NCBI GenBank assembly: GCA_003254905.1
Contig: QANU01045485.1
Coordinates: 56,824 to 120,823, forward strand
Length of the DNA: 64,000 nt
From: Nissolia schottii
Lineage: Eukaryota; Streptophyta; Magnoliopsida; Fabales; Fabaceae
Direction: 5' to 3'
This document shows, piece by piece, positions 48,101 through 60,171 of this stretch. A program made the position numbers and the translations under genes. Each line of letters opens with the position of its first letter. Within the stretch, counting starts at the first letter, position 1. The notes below the pieces were generated by a model. It had not been told where the DNA came from and did not search any database. It worked only from the letters and a program-made list of their open reading frames with translations.

Positions 48101-49383
48101 AAGCCCCTCACCAATTCAGCAAGATGGTTTGGTTAAAGACAGAACGCAGGCACAGGCCTGACTACAATACCACAGGCACAGGCTTGAGTTTATGAATGCA
48201 GGCACAGGCCTGACTATGAAGGCACAGGCCTTAATATGATGAATGATGGGAACAGGCCTGGTTAAAGAATGGATCCATTCAATGAATGAATAAAGAAACA
48301 CGAGGTCAAGTCACAGGGCTGACCTGGTCGAGTTACTGGGCTGACCCACGTGTCCACACCTAATCACGTCACAGGGTCGATCCCTCACCATCCTGTTAGT
48401 TGGGTGGTTGTACCTATCGGTGCTCGATGTTTTCTGCCTATGAGCTTTACATTGCTAGCTACCACACCGGTCAAGAGTGCTGTCAGGTCGTTAGCGATAG
48501 GGAACGCAAGGATGTTGTAGCCGCGACCACAGTTACAAAGGTGAAAGGACTAAGAAAGACACAACCACATGACGCTTAAGAAAACGCCAAATCCCCCTCA
48601 TGCATGAGATATATGTATGGATGAATGTATGTACGTAAGTAAATATGTATGTAAACAACTATGCATTAGAAAACCATGATCACCTAGTAACATAGATACA
48701 GCTGCTCTGGACTAGAATGCCTATTAATAATCAGTAGGGATATTAGTACACATGTACACCTAGAGATCCCCTGAGCGGCCTGGAGGATAACTGAGGAAAA
48801 AGTGAGGCCCCATACTAAGGTCTTATCCACTGAGAACTCCTCGTTCTCACCCCCACTTGTTTATGACTCCAGGGACTTACGACGACTCCAATTACAAGGA
48901 CACTGCCGAGCCAAACGAGGATCCGTGAAGAACGGTGCCATGAAGTGAGCTTTCCGCAGGACCAGTATAAGCAGGGATTTTGCCTAGAGTTAAGTAAGAG
49001 ATGCTCTCGTTAGCCTGAGATTTTTGAAAGACATGTAGTATATTGAGATGAACTTGATCAATGTATGGAAATTATTGTAATGATTATACGACTACTTGCG
49101 AATGTATGGGGTGGACCATCTTTATGCTTATTCGACTGTTATGAATAATAGACTGCTAATCGTTAAGCCTAAGGGCTCTATTGTTTATATTAACTACTCT
49201 TCCTATACACGGCTCATATCTTATATGATACACTGTGAAAAGAAAAGTTTAAAATCGGTCCATATTTTCCCGAATAGTTATTTTAAAAGTTAGTAAGGGA
49301 CTAAAAGTATTCCCACCAAGTAGCAAATAACCTAGTGAGCATTGTGTACGGACGAGCATAAGCAGTTAGCTAGGGGTGTTTCA
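45198..49383 (+). mobile_element. LTR element B nested in D, with two overlapping LTR copies around an N
   Basis: It begins TATAACATCCCGAATT (TG of the terminus mutated to TA) and ends GGGGTGTTTCA. A perfect target duplication, GTACT, lies at 45193-45197 and 49384-49388. The first copy covers 45198-47158 and the second 47227-49383. Their shared 1.4-1.5 kb is roughly 93-95 % alike. Each has a TATA-like CTATAAAT (45672 and 47240). The most natural reading is two LTRs of one element, with the internal region missing in the gap marked by N at 47159. An LTR would then be about 2.6 kb. A 67-bp scrap of the Athila-like LTR (47160-47226) sits at the join. Confidence 0.78.
47159..47159. other. Ambiguous base N inside element B (probable gap)
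   Basis: Left of it the LTR copy breaks off at GCATTAATT. Right of it a scrap of another LTR and then the LTR restart. It is likely a collapsed gap of unknown length. Confidence 0.75.
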
Positions 49384-49388
49384 GTACT
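49384..49388. other. Target-site duplication GTACT (right of B)
   Basis: Matches 45193-45197. Confidence 0.8.
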
Positions 49389-50906
49389 TACACGTATATC
49401 TAATTGCATTCATATACTTATAGCTCATATACTCATTCATCACATATCTTATGCATGGGGGATCTGGGGTTCTCTTACGCTTCTGGCTAACTAATGGACT
49501 GGGGTCACGTCCTTCTTAACATTTCTTGTCCTTCCTTTTTATCTTGAGTCCTTCCACCCTTGTAATCGTGGTCGTCCGGTTACAACCTGCTTCTAACTCC
49601 CGTGTTGATAACGACCAGGTAGCGCTATAACCTGAGTGGTTGCGAACCACAGTGTATAACTAATATTCCATCTATCGACTATCAACAGGGACAACCATCC
49701 ATCTAGTGGGATGACGAGGGGTCGTCTTCTCAATGCAATCTGAGCGTGGACTCGTACATCATCATCGTTACATCATTATCATCTCATAGGAGTGACGTCA
49801 CCCTTATCATTTTTCTTTTCCTTCTTTCTTTCTTTCTTTCTTTCTTTTTGTTTATCATCATTGACTAATCCATCTTGTTGGATTGGTGAGGGGCATGTCT
49901 GTAGATGTGCCAAGAGATAAGAATCATCCTAATCATATACATAACTACCTTCTTTCTTTGAGGAACACCGGAATCTCGGGGACTGGTACCACGTTTCCCT
50001 AAGTTCAGTTATGCTCTTTAAGTTATTTAGGTGATGACCCTCTAGTTATCTATAGCCGTCCTAATGTACCTAGTGATGACTGGGTCCTCATGATGCATAA
50101 TGATAAACATTCATAAAACATAACAGTAACTACAGTCTGAAACTAAGGTGTATCAATGCTTTTTTGAAAACGTCCGCTTTCTGTCGAAATTTAGTTATCA
50201 GAAATCGGAAAGGTCCAAGACCTCATTCGAAGGTTTTTGATAGCTCTAAGATCATTTTTCATACTTAGAAATTCATATTTGAACCTCAAAATCACGAAAG
50301 TGCAATTTTTCCTTTTTTCCCCAAAATGTTGTTTTTTGCCCGTAAAACCTTATTTTCTTTCTTAAATTCTGACAGAGTCACAGATAGCACCAGCAATTCT
50401 AGACAAATATCAACAACACATATATAGTCATGATCACATAAAAAATCCTAACATTATATATCATCTAAAATAAAACAACATAGACAGTGGATAAGTCGGT
50501 TACCCACTTGTTCAAGTCCTGCTAACAATTTACGCGCTTTATGTAAACTCCTGACTTGCTATGGTTTCCAAGCTCTTGTTTTAGGCTAGGCTACTTCAAG
50601 CTTTCTATAAGAACTTAATAGGAATTTTGGTGGGTTAAGGTTAGGGAATCTCTGGGGAATCTTGGCTAGGGTTTGTGTAGGGAAGTTTTTGGGTTATGGT
50701 TTTGATAAGATAACAACTGAGTGTGTATTTGTACAGAGTTTTGGTAAGGTTCTCCTTTTTTTCCCAAAATTTCGGATTCCATGGTGTATTTATCGGCCTT
50801 GTCCGAATTTTCACTTTTCCAAAATGCTCTTGGACCAATTTACCATTTTGCCCTTTCTATAACATCATACCTAAGCATGCTTAGTCACTACATGACTCAT
50901 GCTTTG

Positions 50907-51554
50907 TGTAACATCCCGAATTTTACCCTTACGAGAATTTCACTAAAATCTCAATTTTTACTTAATTAAAAGCACATTAGATGCGATTATTTGGACTGAA
51001 AAAATTATTTAGAACATTAATTGCTTCCAAACGCCAGTCAAGTAATTGTTTCTTCATCTCGCGGAGTGCCACGAGGTCTGTGCCAAATTTTGACAAAAAT
51101 TGGAATTTCAATAGACACCTAAGGTATTTGTGAAAATTACCCTCCAGGCAATAAATTCATGAATACCTTAACCGGACATACCTCTATGATCCGTGAAATT
51201 AGTAGATCGCGGATACGTGCTCGAAATATTTTTATAATATCCGAACACGAGCGAAAAATGACAAAAAGCGATCAAACATGATCGCGAAATAAAGTGACCT
51301 GGTTTGGGAATTAATTCCCACGTCAGTAAAAGGAAAATAAAGAAAAAAAAAAGAAAAGGACAAAAGGGGAAAGAATTAAAAGGGTGAAGGGCAAANCCAT
51401 CTATGTGCTTATTCGACTGTTATGAATAATAGACTGCTAATCGTTAAGCCTAAGGGCTTTATCGTTTATATTAACTGCTCTTCCTGTACACGGCTCATAT
51501 CTTATGTGGTACACTATGAAAATAAAAGTTTAAAATCGGTCCATATTTTCCCGT
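50907..51554 (+). mobile_element. LTR element C nested in D, fragmentary around an N
   Basis: A new forward LTR start, TGTAACATCCCGAATTTTAC, interrupts D after CATGCTTTG. The uninterrupted D site is seen at 53173, where CATGCTTTG continues to AATGTTG. After N at 51396 there is only a 3' LTR piece similar to 49115-49270, which then jumps without an N into reverse-strand D sequence at about 51555. No right target duplication can be found, so the right side is probably misassembled. Confidence 0.65.
51396..51396. other. Ambiguous base N inside element C (probable gap)
   Basis: It separates the LTR start of C from a distant LTR end piece and precedes a repeat of D sequence. A gap of unknown size is likely. 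Confidence 0.75.
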
Positions 51555-53609
51555 GTTACAACCTGCTTCTAACTCCCGTGTTGATAACGACCAAGCAGCG
51601 TTATAACCTGAGTGGGTGCGAACCACCGTGGATAACTGATGTTCCATTTATCGACTATCAACAGGGACAACCATCCATCTAGTGGGATGGCGAGGGGTCT
51701 TCTTCTCGACGCAATCCGAGTGTGGACTCGTACATCATCATCGTTACATCATTATCATCTCATAGGCATGACATCACCCTTATCATTTTTCTTTTCCTTC
51801 TTTCTTTCTTTTTATTTATCATCATTGACCAATCCATCTTGCTGGATTGGTGAGGGGCGTGTCCGTAGATGTGCCAAGAGATAAGACTCATCCTAATCAT
51901 ATACATAACTACCTTCTTTCTTTGAGGAACACCGGAATCTCTGGGACCGGTACCTCTTTTCCCTAAGTTTAGTTATGCTCTTTAAGTTATTTAGGTGATG
52001 ACCCTATAGTTATCTACAGCCTTCCTAATGTACCTAGTGATGACTGATTCCTCATGGTGCATAACAGTAACCATAGTTTGAAACTACGGTGTATCAATGC
52101 TTTTTTGAAAACGTCCGCTTTCTGTCGAAATTTAGTTATCAGAAATCGGAAAGGTCTAAGAACTCATCCCAAGGCTTTTGATAGCTCTAAGATCATTTTT
52201 CATACTTAGAAATTCAGATTTGAACCCCAAAATCGCGAAAGTGCAGTTTTGCCTTTTTTTCCCCAAAATGTTGTTTTTTGCCCGTAAAACCCTATTTTCT
52301 TTGGAATTTTAGTTCTCAAAAACCCCGTGGACTCAAGACTTGCCGTCAAGGTTTTTGATAGTTATAAATCCATATTTTCTGAAATCAACCCAGTTTTTCA
52401 GTCCCAAACTCGAAATTCCCATTTTGCCCTTGTTTTCCCCAGAAATGTTATTTTTGTTTGTTTTGCTGAGAATTTCGTTGGGGACTCCAAAAATCACAAA
52501 ACTTGACATCCCCACTCAATTTTTCATGTAGATTCCAAAAATAACATTAGTTTTTCAAGATAAAATTTCCAGCATACAGTTCCTCTTAAAAACGTGCTAT
52601 GTTCTTATTCCTAGCTTAGGTTCTCATAAATTCTGACAGAGTCACAGATAGCACTAGCAGTTCTAGACAAATATCAACAACCCATATATATAGTCATGGT
52701 TACATTAAACATCCTAACATTATATATCATCTAACATAAAACCACATAGACAGTGGATAAGTCGGTTACCCACTTGTTCAAGTCCTGCTAACAACTTAGG
52801 CGCTTTATGTAAACTCCTGACTTGCTATGGTGTCCAAGCTCTTGTTCTAGGCTAGGATTCTTCAATATTTCTATAAGAACTTCATAGGAATTTTGATGGG
52901 TTAGGGTTAGGGAATCTCTGGGGAATTTTGGCTAGGGTTTGTGTAGGGAAGTTTATGTGTTTGTGGTTTTGACAAGATAACAACTGAGTGTGTATTTGGA
53001 CCGAGTTTTGGCAAGGTTCTCCTTTTTCTCCCAAAATTTCAGATTCCATGGGGTACTTATAGGCCTTGGCCAAATTTTCACTTTTCCAAAATGCCCTTGG
53101 ACCAATTTACCATTTTGTCCTTTTTATAACATCATACCTAAGCATGCTTAGTCACTACATGACTCATGCTTTGAATGTTGACTTTGAGCCATTCTTGGTC
53201 GTGTATGACTTTGTGTCTTGGCCACTTTTGTGGCCAAGAATTAAGGGTCACGTACAAATCAATTTTGATCAGATTTGGTCGTTCTCGGTTCCGGTACTTC
53301 GCGTATGGTTGTTCTAAAAGTATTCCGATCATGTCCTTGTGATCTCCTGAAGAATTTAGGTTAATCTAAGGTATTTGTGAGCTCTCTTCTGTAACTGTGC
53401 ATTTTACAAATACCTTAGACGCGCTATTGTACTCGGATGACATAAAGGGTTTATTCTAGTGTCTGCAGAATTTTATGAAAATGAGAAAAATTGTTTCTAC
53501 AAACACTTTTAACCTAAGAGTTCATATTTCTAATGGTTTAACCTACAATGAGAATTTCTAGGCATTTATCTAGCGAGATTTTCACTAAGGAAAAAAGCGA
53601 GATGTTACA

Positions 53610-53614
53610 ATGAT
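53610..53614. other. Target-site duplication ATGAT (right of D)
   Basis: Equal to 44423-44427. Confidence 0.8.
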
Positions 53615-54103
53615 GGTGGGCACTGTTAGGTGGTAAGGTGATGAGATGGTTTGGTGGGGGAAGGCATGGTCTTGTCGTGCTGCAGCTAGGAGAGCCGAAT
53701 GGCTATGATTTTCATGCGATTTTCGGTCCTGTTTATTCGTTAATTGTCCAGTTACGCGTGCAAGCATGAGTACGAAAAATTAACGAACGACACAGAAATT
53801 ATCTAGTCAAAATTCTACGTTAGACAGGCTTTTAAAATAAGGAATTTAAATTGATATTAGGTGCCCTAAATTTTTCCTCTTTATAAAAGGGTGGTTAGCG
53901 GGTACCACAAATATTTATTTAACTTTTGGGGAATATCGAAACGAGATCTGGTTTCTCGTGAAATTTCTGCAAGACCATTCCACCAATATTTTTGATTGAT
54001 ATTTTTAATAAATACTCTTTAATTAAGTATTTCAGTAAAAAATAATTGACTAGCATTGTAGTCGGCGCACGAAATTTTCCCTGAGGAAAAGTGAGATGTT
54101 ACA
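53615..54103 (-). mobile_element. Outer LTR-like sequence E, right part
   Basis: It continues the sequence interrupted at 44427 and ends GAAAAGTGAGATGTTACA at 54103, i.e. an LTR start TGTAACATCTCAC on the minus strand. A TATAAA-like motif lies near 53880. E is the oldest layer of the nest. Confidence 0.6.
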
Positions 54104-54556
54104 ACACTAGCATTGGAAGGGGAACCGATGGTGTATTTGTGGTAGTGGTTGCTATTGTGGTGCTATAGGTGGTGAGTTTGTTGTTGTAGATCGGTAGTGG
54201 TGATGGTAGCAGCAATGGTTGGTTGTGAATGGTGGTGGGTCAGTTGGAGGCAATGGTGATAATAGAGATGTTGATGGTGATGCACGACACCTAATTATTT
54301 TCTAAACGTCATTAACAATATTAATTACTTTAGCAATGAACTAATGCTCAAATTAATTACATAATTTTACCCATGGTAAAAACTTCAAATGTTACTCAAA
54401 GGGTCATATTTCAACTATGCATTTTTAATATTAAAGTTTTAGGGGTCAAAATAAAATTTTTATCCAATGACATACCATATAATAGGAACCAAATTGCCCC
54501 CATAAAGATACTCCCTCCATGAAAGTGCAAAAGAATGTTATATTGTTATGAGCTCT
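54104..54556. other. Intergenic DNA with GGT/GTGGT-rich patch
   Basis: 54115-54275 is rich in GGTGGT and GATGGTGATG words, reminiscent of 19668-19960 but without a clear period. The rest is AT-rich. No gene. Confidence 0.5.
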
Positions 54557-56953
54557 ACTACATGCACACCCTAAAACCATACAACATACATACACCCGTA
54601 TTATAGTAGAGTAGGCCCCTTAAAATAACCACCCCCTAACCTCTTTCTCCCACTCTCACTCACTAGCGCGTCCCACACACGCGTGGCCTTCAAACTTCCT
54701 CTTCCTTGCCTCAGAAATAAGGATTGCACCACAATAAAGTCTCGTCACTCTCTTTGATCTCTCGTCCCTCTCATCAACTCTCGTCGATCTCTCTTCACTA
54801 TCGTTTCTCTTCAGCAAATACATCGTGCTCACCACATAAATATGTAGCAGCAATCACAAAAAAAACAAACGCTGGTAAGTGCATTAAAGCTGAGTTCACC
54901 TTTTATACTTTTGAATTAAATTTGTTGATGAATGTAAGCGTGAATGAGTCTAGTGGAAACACAAAGCATTGTGTAAAACGTTGTGAACTACATCAATGTT
55001 GTAAACGGTACTTAATGTTTTTGCACAACATAATCTAATGTTTGTGTCCCCTAATCAGACATCATATTCTGCACTATTATTTTACTATACATTAAGTAAT
55101 ATGCATATATGTAAAGTTTATGCATTATAATGTATATAAATGTTAGTAAAATCTTTTGAATTAAATTGGTGATGTTAATTGTTCATTGTTGTAGAAAATG
55201 GCTCCTCCACAATCACTCGAATGGGCATCTGTTGCTAGTCATGCCTGCAAATATGCTTCACACAATCCAAAACGAGTTCAAAGTTTGTGCACGGTGTCAT
55301 GTAAAGTTTGTGTATCTGTTGCTGTAAAGTTTGTTCATTGTTTGGTCAAACACGATTGGTGTACTACTCCCGCATGACACTCGACTTCCACACCAACAAG
55401 AAGGTTCTGGGAGAAGCACATAGTGTAATTGTTATGGAAGAAGCACATACTGAAATTGATGTAACCTGCAATAATGATGCGCAAATCAGTTATGGTTTTT
55501 GGTTTAGGGTTTAGGATTTATACAACTTGGTTTATCTAAACTAATTGTTATAGAATTTGTCCGTTCAGTTTGAGTAAAATGTCCATGAAAGATCCTGCAA
55601 AGTAATCATTGTTTCATTCTTTTGTTTTGATACATCAGTATATACAAAGTTTGTGCTATAGTGACCCTAATGTTTGTGCTATAGGGGCTATAAAGTTTGT
55701 GCAGCCAAATATGCTGAATCCTCCACTAAAAAAACACTACCCCCTTGTACATACAATATAGGACAATGTTTGTGTACAACATGATATAATGTTTGTGCAT
55801 ATGCCAGTTTAAAGTTTGTGCACTTTATAATACATCAGATCTTTATAATACGTTATGCACAACACATCAAGTAGTGTTTATTCATGAGAATATATAAAAA
55901 GTTCGTGTCAAAATATTTATATTGTTTATGAATTAATTGTTGAAAGGTGGAGAAATCTTTATAATACATTATGCACAACACATAAGCAACAGGGATCGTA
56001 GCTTGTTGACAATGTTTGTGCACAATATCATATAATGTTTGTGCATATGCCCGTTTAAAGTTTGTGCACTTTATAATACATCAAATTCTTTATAATAGAT
56101 TATGCACAACACACCAAGTAGTGTTTATTCATGAGAATATATAAAAAGTTTGTGTCAAAATATTTACATTGTTTATGCATTAATTGTTGAAAGGTTGAGA
56201 AATCTTTATAATACATTATGCACAACACATAAGCAACAGGAACTGCGCATATGCCCGTTTAAAGTTGTGCACTTTATAATACATCAGAATCTTTATAATA
56301 CATTATGCACAACACATCAAGTAGTGTTTATTAATGAGAACATATAAAAAGTTTGTGTCAAAATAACAATATTTGTCTATGCATTAATTGTTGAAAGGTT
56401 GAGAATGTGGCAAAATGTGCATCCTCTTCCCCCAAAAAGACAGAGCCTATGGCATGTTGATAATGTTTCTGTACATGCCTACTTAATGTTTGTGCTTATA
56501 TCTATTTAAAGTTTGGGCAATCAATTTTCTGTGATATTCGCTATTGATGAATGTGCATTAGATCATATAAAGTTTCAGAACACTAGAATTTCACAGAAAC
56601 ATAAGGAAGAACACTCTACATCGAAATCAACATAAAAAGGCAGAACAATTACCATGATTTCTTTCAGTTCCATTTTCGATCAACAACAAATTTCGACTAT
56701 GATTATCAACATTAAATTGTATAGGTTCTTTCGATTTTCATGCTGATATCGGTTGAAACGAGCTCGCGATTTTGGTTTGTGCATTGGATCTCAAATTTCG
56801 TAGTTTGTTGCATAATGACATTGACTACATTGAGCAAAACTCGCGTGAGAGTGACATTGATAACGTATAATATAATCCGTATTAAATGTGATTGATATTA
56901 TATAAATAGGAGGTGTATACACGGTTATATGAATATTAGGTGTACATTGAACA
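54557..56953. mobile_element. Large non-coding DNA element with GTTTGTGCA repeats, 2.4 kb
   Basis: The left end TACTACATGCACACCCTAA with ACATACATACACCC and the right end (reverse complement CAATGTACACCTAATATTC) form imperfect inverted termini like those of the CHLH intron 1 MITE. The interior has dozens of AATGTTTGTGCA and AAAGTTTGTGCA words. About two and a half tandem units of roughly 247 bp start at 55762, 56009 and about 56248. No transposase was recognised. The class is uncertain; long termini and internal repeats would suit a Mutator-like derivative. Confidence 0.6.
55762..56400. repeat. Tandem array, unit about 247 bp, 2.5 copies
   Basis: Each unit runs ACAATGTTTGTG..., CCGTTTAAAGTTTGTGC, CATTATGCACAACAC, AAAAAGTTTGTGTC, ATTAATTGTTGAAAGG. 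The third unit is incomplete. Confidence 0.8.
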
Positions 56954-57314
56954 TTTTCATATTGTTATTAACTAAAGAACGAAAAGAAAAAGGAAGAAAA
57001 CTAACAACAGACACACGGCACACGCAGAAAGAGAGAGAAAACTTGAAGAAAAAATTGAAATATACCCGCGAAATTTCAAAATCAGAGAGTGAGTGAGAAA
57101 AACGGAGAGCGCTTCCGAAACGAACAATGTCTTCGTTCCCGAGTCCCCAAGAACGCACAGTTGCATCGTCTCTGCTTCTTCTCCGCACCGCCTCTCCCTC
57201 CTTTTCCACTCCGAAGTAACCGTAACAAGCTCACTTCACCGCACATCTCATGCTTTCGTTCTTGCGTTTAACATCGTCGTTTTGATATTTACTCTGTTTT
57301 TGATTCAAAACTTG
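56954..57314 (+). promoter_or_regulatory. Probable promoter/5' leader of the winged-helix-like gene
   Basis: A short stretch between the repeat element and the proposed start codon. It includes GAGAGAGTGAG-type purine sequence at 57025-57105. An in-frame open stretch with its own ATG at 57093 means the start could lie there instead. Confidence 0.45.
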
Positions 57315-60171
57315 ATGCTCGGTAGGTTCGGATCTGATCCCCGCTGCAAGAGCTTCGGAGAGAGCTCGGCGTTTAGCGGTTACGACGAGTCTTCTGCTTC
57401 GTCGGTCACAAATGACGACGGCGTTTCGCCCGAGGAGGAGGTGCAGGAGGAGATCAAATCGCGTAGTGTTTCGTTCCTCTCAGCCACTGCTCGATACCGT
57501 CGGATGAAGTTCAAGGTCGCTTCTCTACATGCTATTCTCGTCGATTTCCTCAGATTTTGTTCTGCTTCGTTTTCTGTTCGTTTTCTCAGATCCGTTGGTT
57601 CTTTTCTTTTGAAATCATGAAGCAGAACAAACGATTCAGATCGAATGCTTCTGTTTTGCTTCGTTGATTCTTCTTCTTGAATTCTGTTTCGTTGATGATT
57701 CTTGAAAAATTTCTCTGCTGTTCGATTTAATTTTACACTCTCCATCTGAAATTTTTAATTAGTAGTTTTCAATGTTTAGCGGTTTCCATAATTTTTAGGT
57801 GCTTGATCTAGAAATATGCTCAATTCGACCGCTTCTATTTGATTGGAATTGTTAATGATCAATTGAATTTGACTATTAGCGAGTTGGATGTTAAAGGAGT
57901 AGAGAATTCAGAATGAGTTTTGAAATTGTCTGATATAACAATAATTTCGATTTCGTGTGAACTGAGTAAATCTTGAATTGTAAAAGATTGCAAGGAAGAT
58001 TAGATCGAAGGTTATGTGGACATCGTCATGCTCCAGCAACCAGAGACCAAACGCTGGCTCGGCAGCGGCGAAGGTGTCTCCCGGTTCGCTCTCTGGCGAT
58101 GCGTCGTCCAGCTTATCGAGCGGCCCGAGCGGGATCTCAAGCGCGCGGACCTTGCGTTACGCCAACAGAGTCGGAGGCGGGAGCGTGCCGGTGGCTGCAA
58201 TGAGACGCGAGCCGCCGCCGCTGTCGCAGCGCGTGGGGTCGCCGCACTTGCGCCGCCGCGGCGAAGCCATACTGAAGTTGCTCTCTCTTGGTGGTTGCTC
58301 TGAAGTGAGTATCCGTCAAATGCTCGGTGACAGCCCTGACACTAGCAAAGCTCTCCGAATGTGATCTCTCTCTCCCTCCCCACCTTTCTCTCTCACGCAT
58401 GCATCGTGTTAAGCAAAATATACATTGACTTTTTTTTAAAATTTAAGTATTTTTTTATAATAAAAAAGTTATTTTTATTTTAAAAGTGTTTGAATATAAT
58501 TTAAAATGTTTTTTTATTTATTTTATTAAAAAATTATTCTATTAAAAGAACTTTACTTAAAAAATATTTTTATTATTAGTCGATCCAAACAAATCAAATA
58601 TTATTATATATTAGTGCATTTAAGTTATATTACATCAAGTACACAACTAATTCAATACCATAATTAATTATATTATTGGTTTAATATGTACTTAAATTAT
58701 GTGCACTAGAATTACGTATGCAGTTTTTTTTTTCCCTAGCAATTACTTCATTTAAGTCCACCGTATTATTTTATTTTCATCAGAGTATAGAGGGAAATTT
58801 TGGACGTTAACCTACCAAAAAAATATGCTTTGGTTATTTTAAAGTGCAAGATCATTTTTAAGAAAATAATACATCGTAACTGTTATGAAAACAATTTTAA
58901 GAAAAATATTTCACATGTATAATTTCTTATTTATGTTTTGTGCAGTAAAAATTTTTATTTAGTTATCAACAATTATAATTATGTACTATCGTCTGTCAAG
59001 CCATCTGTCAAGTCACATTTTTTATTTTTGTGAAAGATAAGTAATTTTATTTTATAAAAAAAGTTATTGATAAAAAATACTTCTAATGATAAATGAGTAA
59101 CTAATAAAAATGTGAAGATAATTTTAGAATAAAAATTTGGACACTAAAAAGTTAGTTACCAAGATAAATCCTTTTTATATGTGCAATAGATTTTATTTTC
59201 TAAAGTACACCTCAAACCTTAGAAGAGGAGAATGTATTTAATTTTGTGATCACTTGTGGTAGTTAGTAGTTCAACGAAAAAAACAAGCACCCCTATAATT
59301 CTCTTCACATTGGGATATATTGCATTTGGCATGAACTATTAGTACTGGGAATGATCTGGTCACCATTAATTGATTTTCGTTATGAATCTTGTTATCTATC
59401 AGCTGTGTTGCGTCTAAGAAAACAAAGAATTATGTGCAGGTTACTGAGGGCGGATGCTGTGAAGAGATCAGGCTCGGGTGGGCGTCATGATCCCTACGTT
59501 TACACGGTAAACAAATTCACTTTACCAACTGAATTTTTAGTTTATCTTTTATAGCTTGTAATTTATTATCATTTGTTTTAATTGAATTGAAAATTCATTA
59601 TCATTTAATCACGTAAAAGTAATTGAATAAAATTACAAGTAACTGGTAGTCCAATCAAATTATCTTACTGATGTATACCACCATTCAATTAAATGTTTAT
59701 TTATTTTACTAAATGAACCAAACCCCTACGTTCTTTCCCCGCATAAATTAGAAATTTGTTTTCTCCAGCAAATTAATTAGTTATGGACAAAACCACTAAA
59801 CTAGTTTCTCTTAAATTTTGCGGACAAGTCCTATTTCGATGAACACAATAATTCTATTTGTGTTTTTATTATGGATCAATTGGAATAATTTTATAAATCT
59901 TTAAAAATCTATTTATCCTATAAATCTTATTAAAAAATGAATGAAAGATTAATTTGTCCACATTTTTAGATTATTAAGGATCACGATGTATATTTTTCTT
60001 GAAAGATCAATGTATTTGGAATTATTTTTTACAGGGCCAAATTGAGGTTTTGTCAAATGTGTATGCTAGATGTTAGATTGCTTCATGGATATTTCTCTAA
60101 GTAGAGGATTTCCTTTTATTGTTTTCCCTTTCTTTTTGGAAACATTTTTTTTCTGGCAGGTAACTGGATGA
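57315..60171 (+). CDS. Plant protein of unknown function with winged-helix-like C-terminus, 4 exons (model)
   Basis: Proposed exons: 57315-57515, 58011-58360, 59440-59506 and 60160-60171, about 209 aa. Junctions 2/3 (CGA AT|G) and 3/4 (ACG|GTA) fit well. Junction 1/2 is uncertain: AAG|GTCGCT to AAG|GTT, or GAA|GTTCAA to TTAG|A, are both in frame. The start ATG at 57315 (MLGRFGSDPRCK) is chosen by codon use and context; the frame is open upstream. The N-terminal half is Ser/Glu-rich and probably disordered. A basic SFLSATARYRRMKFK segment follows, then a Ser/Gly/Pro-rich linker. The folded C-terminus (RRRGEAILKLLSLGG, EVSIRQMLGDSPDTSKALR, AVKRSGSGGRHDPYVYTV) looks like a small winged helix, perhaps nucleic-acid binding. 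Coding exons are GC-rich against AT-rich introns. It could be the neighbour of STELLO in Arabidopsis (At2g41780), from memory and unverified. Confidence 0.65.

Larger units (their letters stand above)
44428..53609 (-). mobile_element. LTR retrotransposon or solo LTR D (minus strand) with nested insertions
   Basis: The left end TGTAACACCCAT and the right end GAGATGTTACA are the reverse complement of the LTR family seen at 2502-5263. They are flanked by a perfect 5-bp target duplication, ATGAT (44423-44427 and 53610-53614). D sequence is present at 44428-45197, 49384-50906 and 51555-53609; the last two overlap as about 96 % identical copies. One LTR assembled from these pieces would be about 2.73 kb, matching the solo LTR. 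Either D is a full element whose internal part is lost in the N at 51396, or one LTR with a misassembled duplication. Confidence 0.8.

Noticed and set aside
55762-56400. Evenly repeated units that could suggest a CRISPR-like or satellite array
   Set aside because: This is plant nuclear DNA. Units are 247 bp, only 2.5 copies, with no short repeat-spacer pattern. It is part of a transposon.
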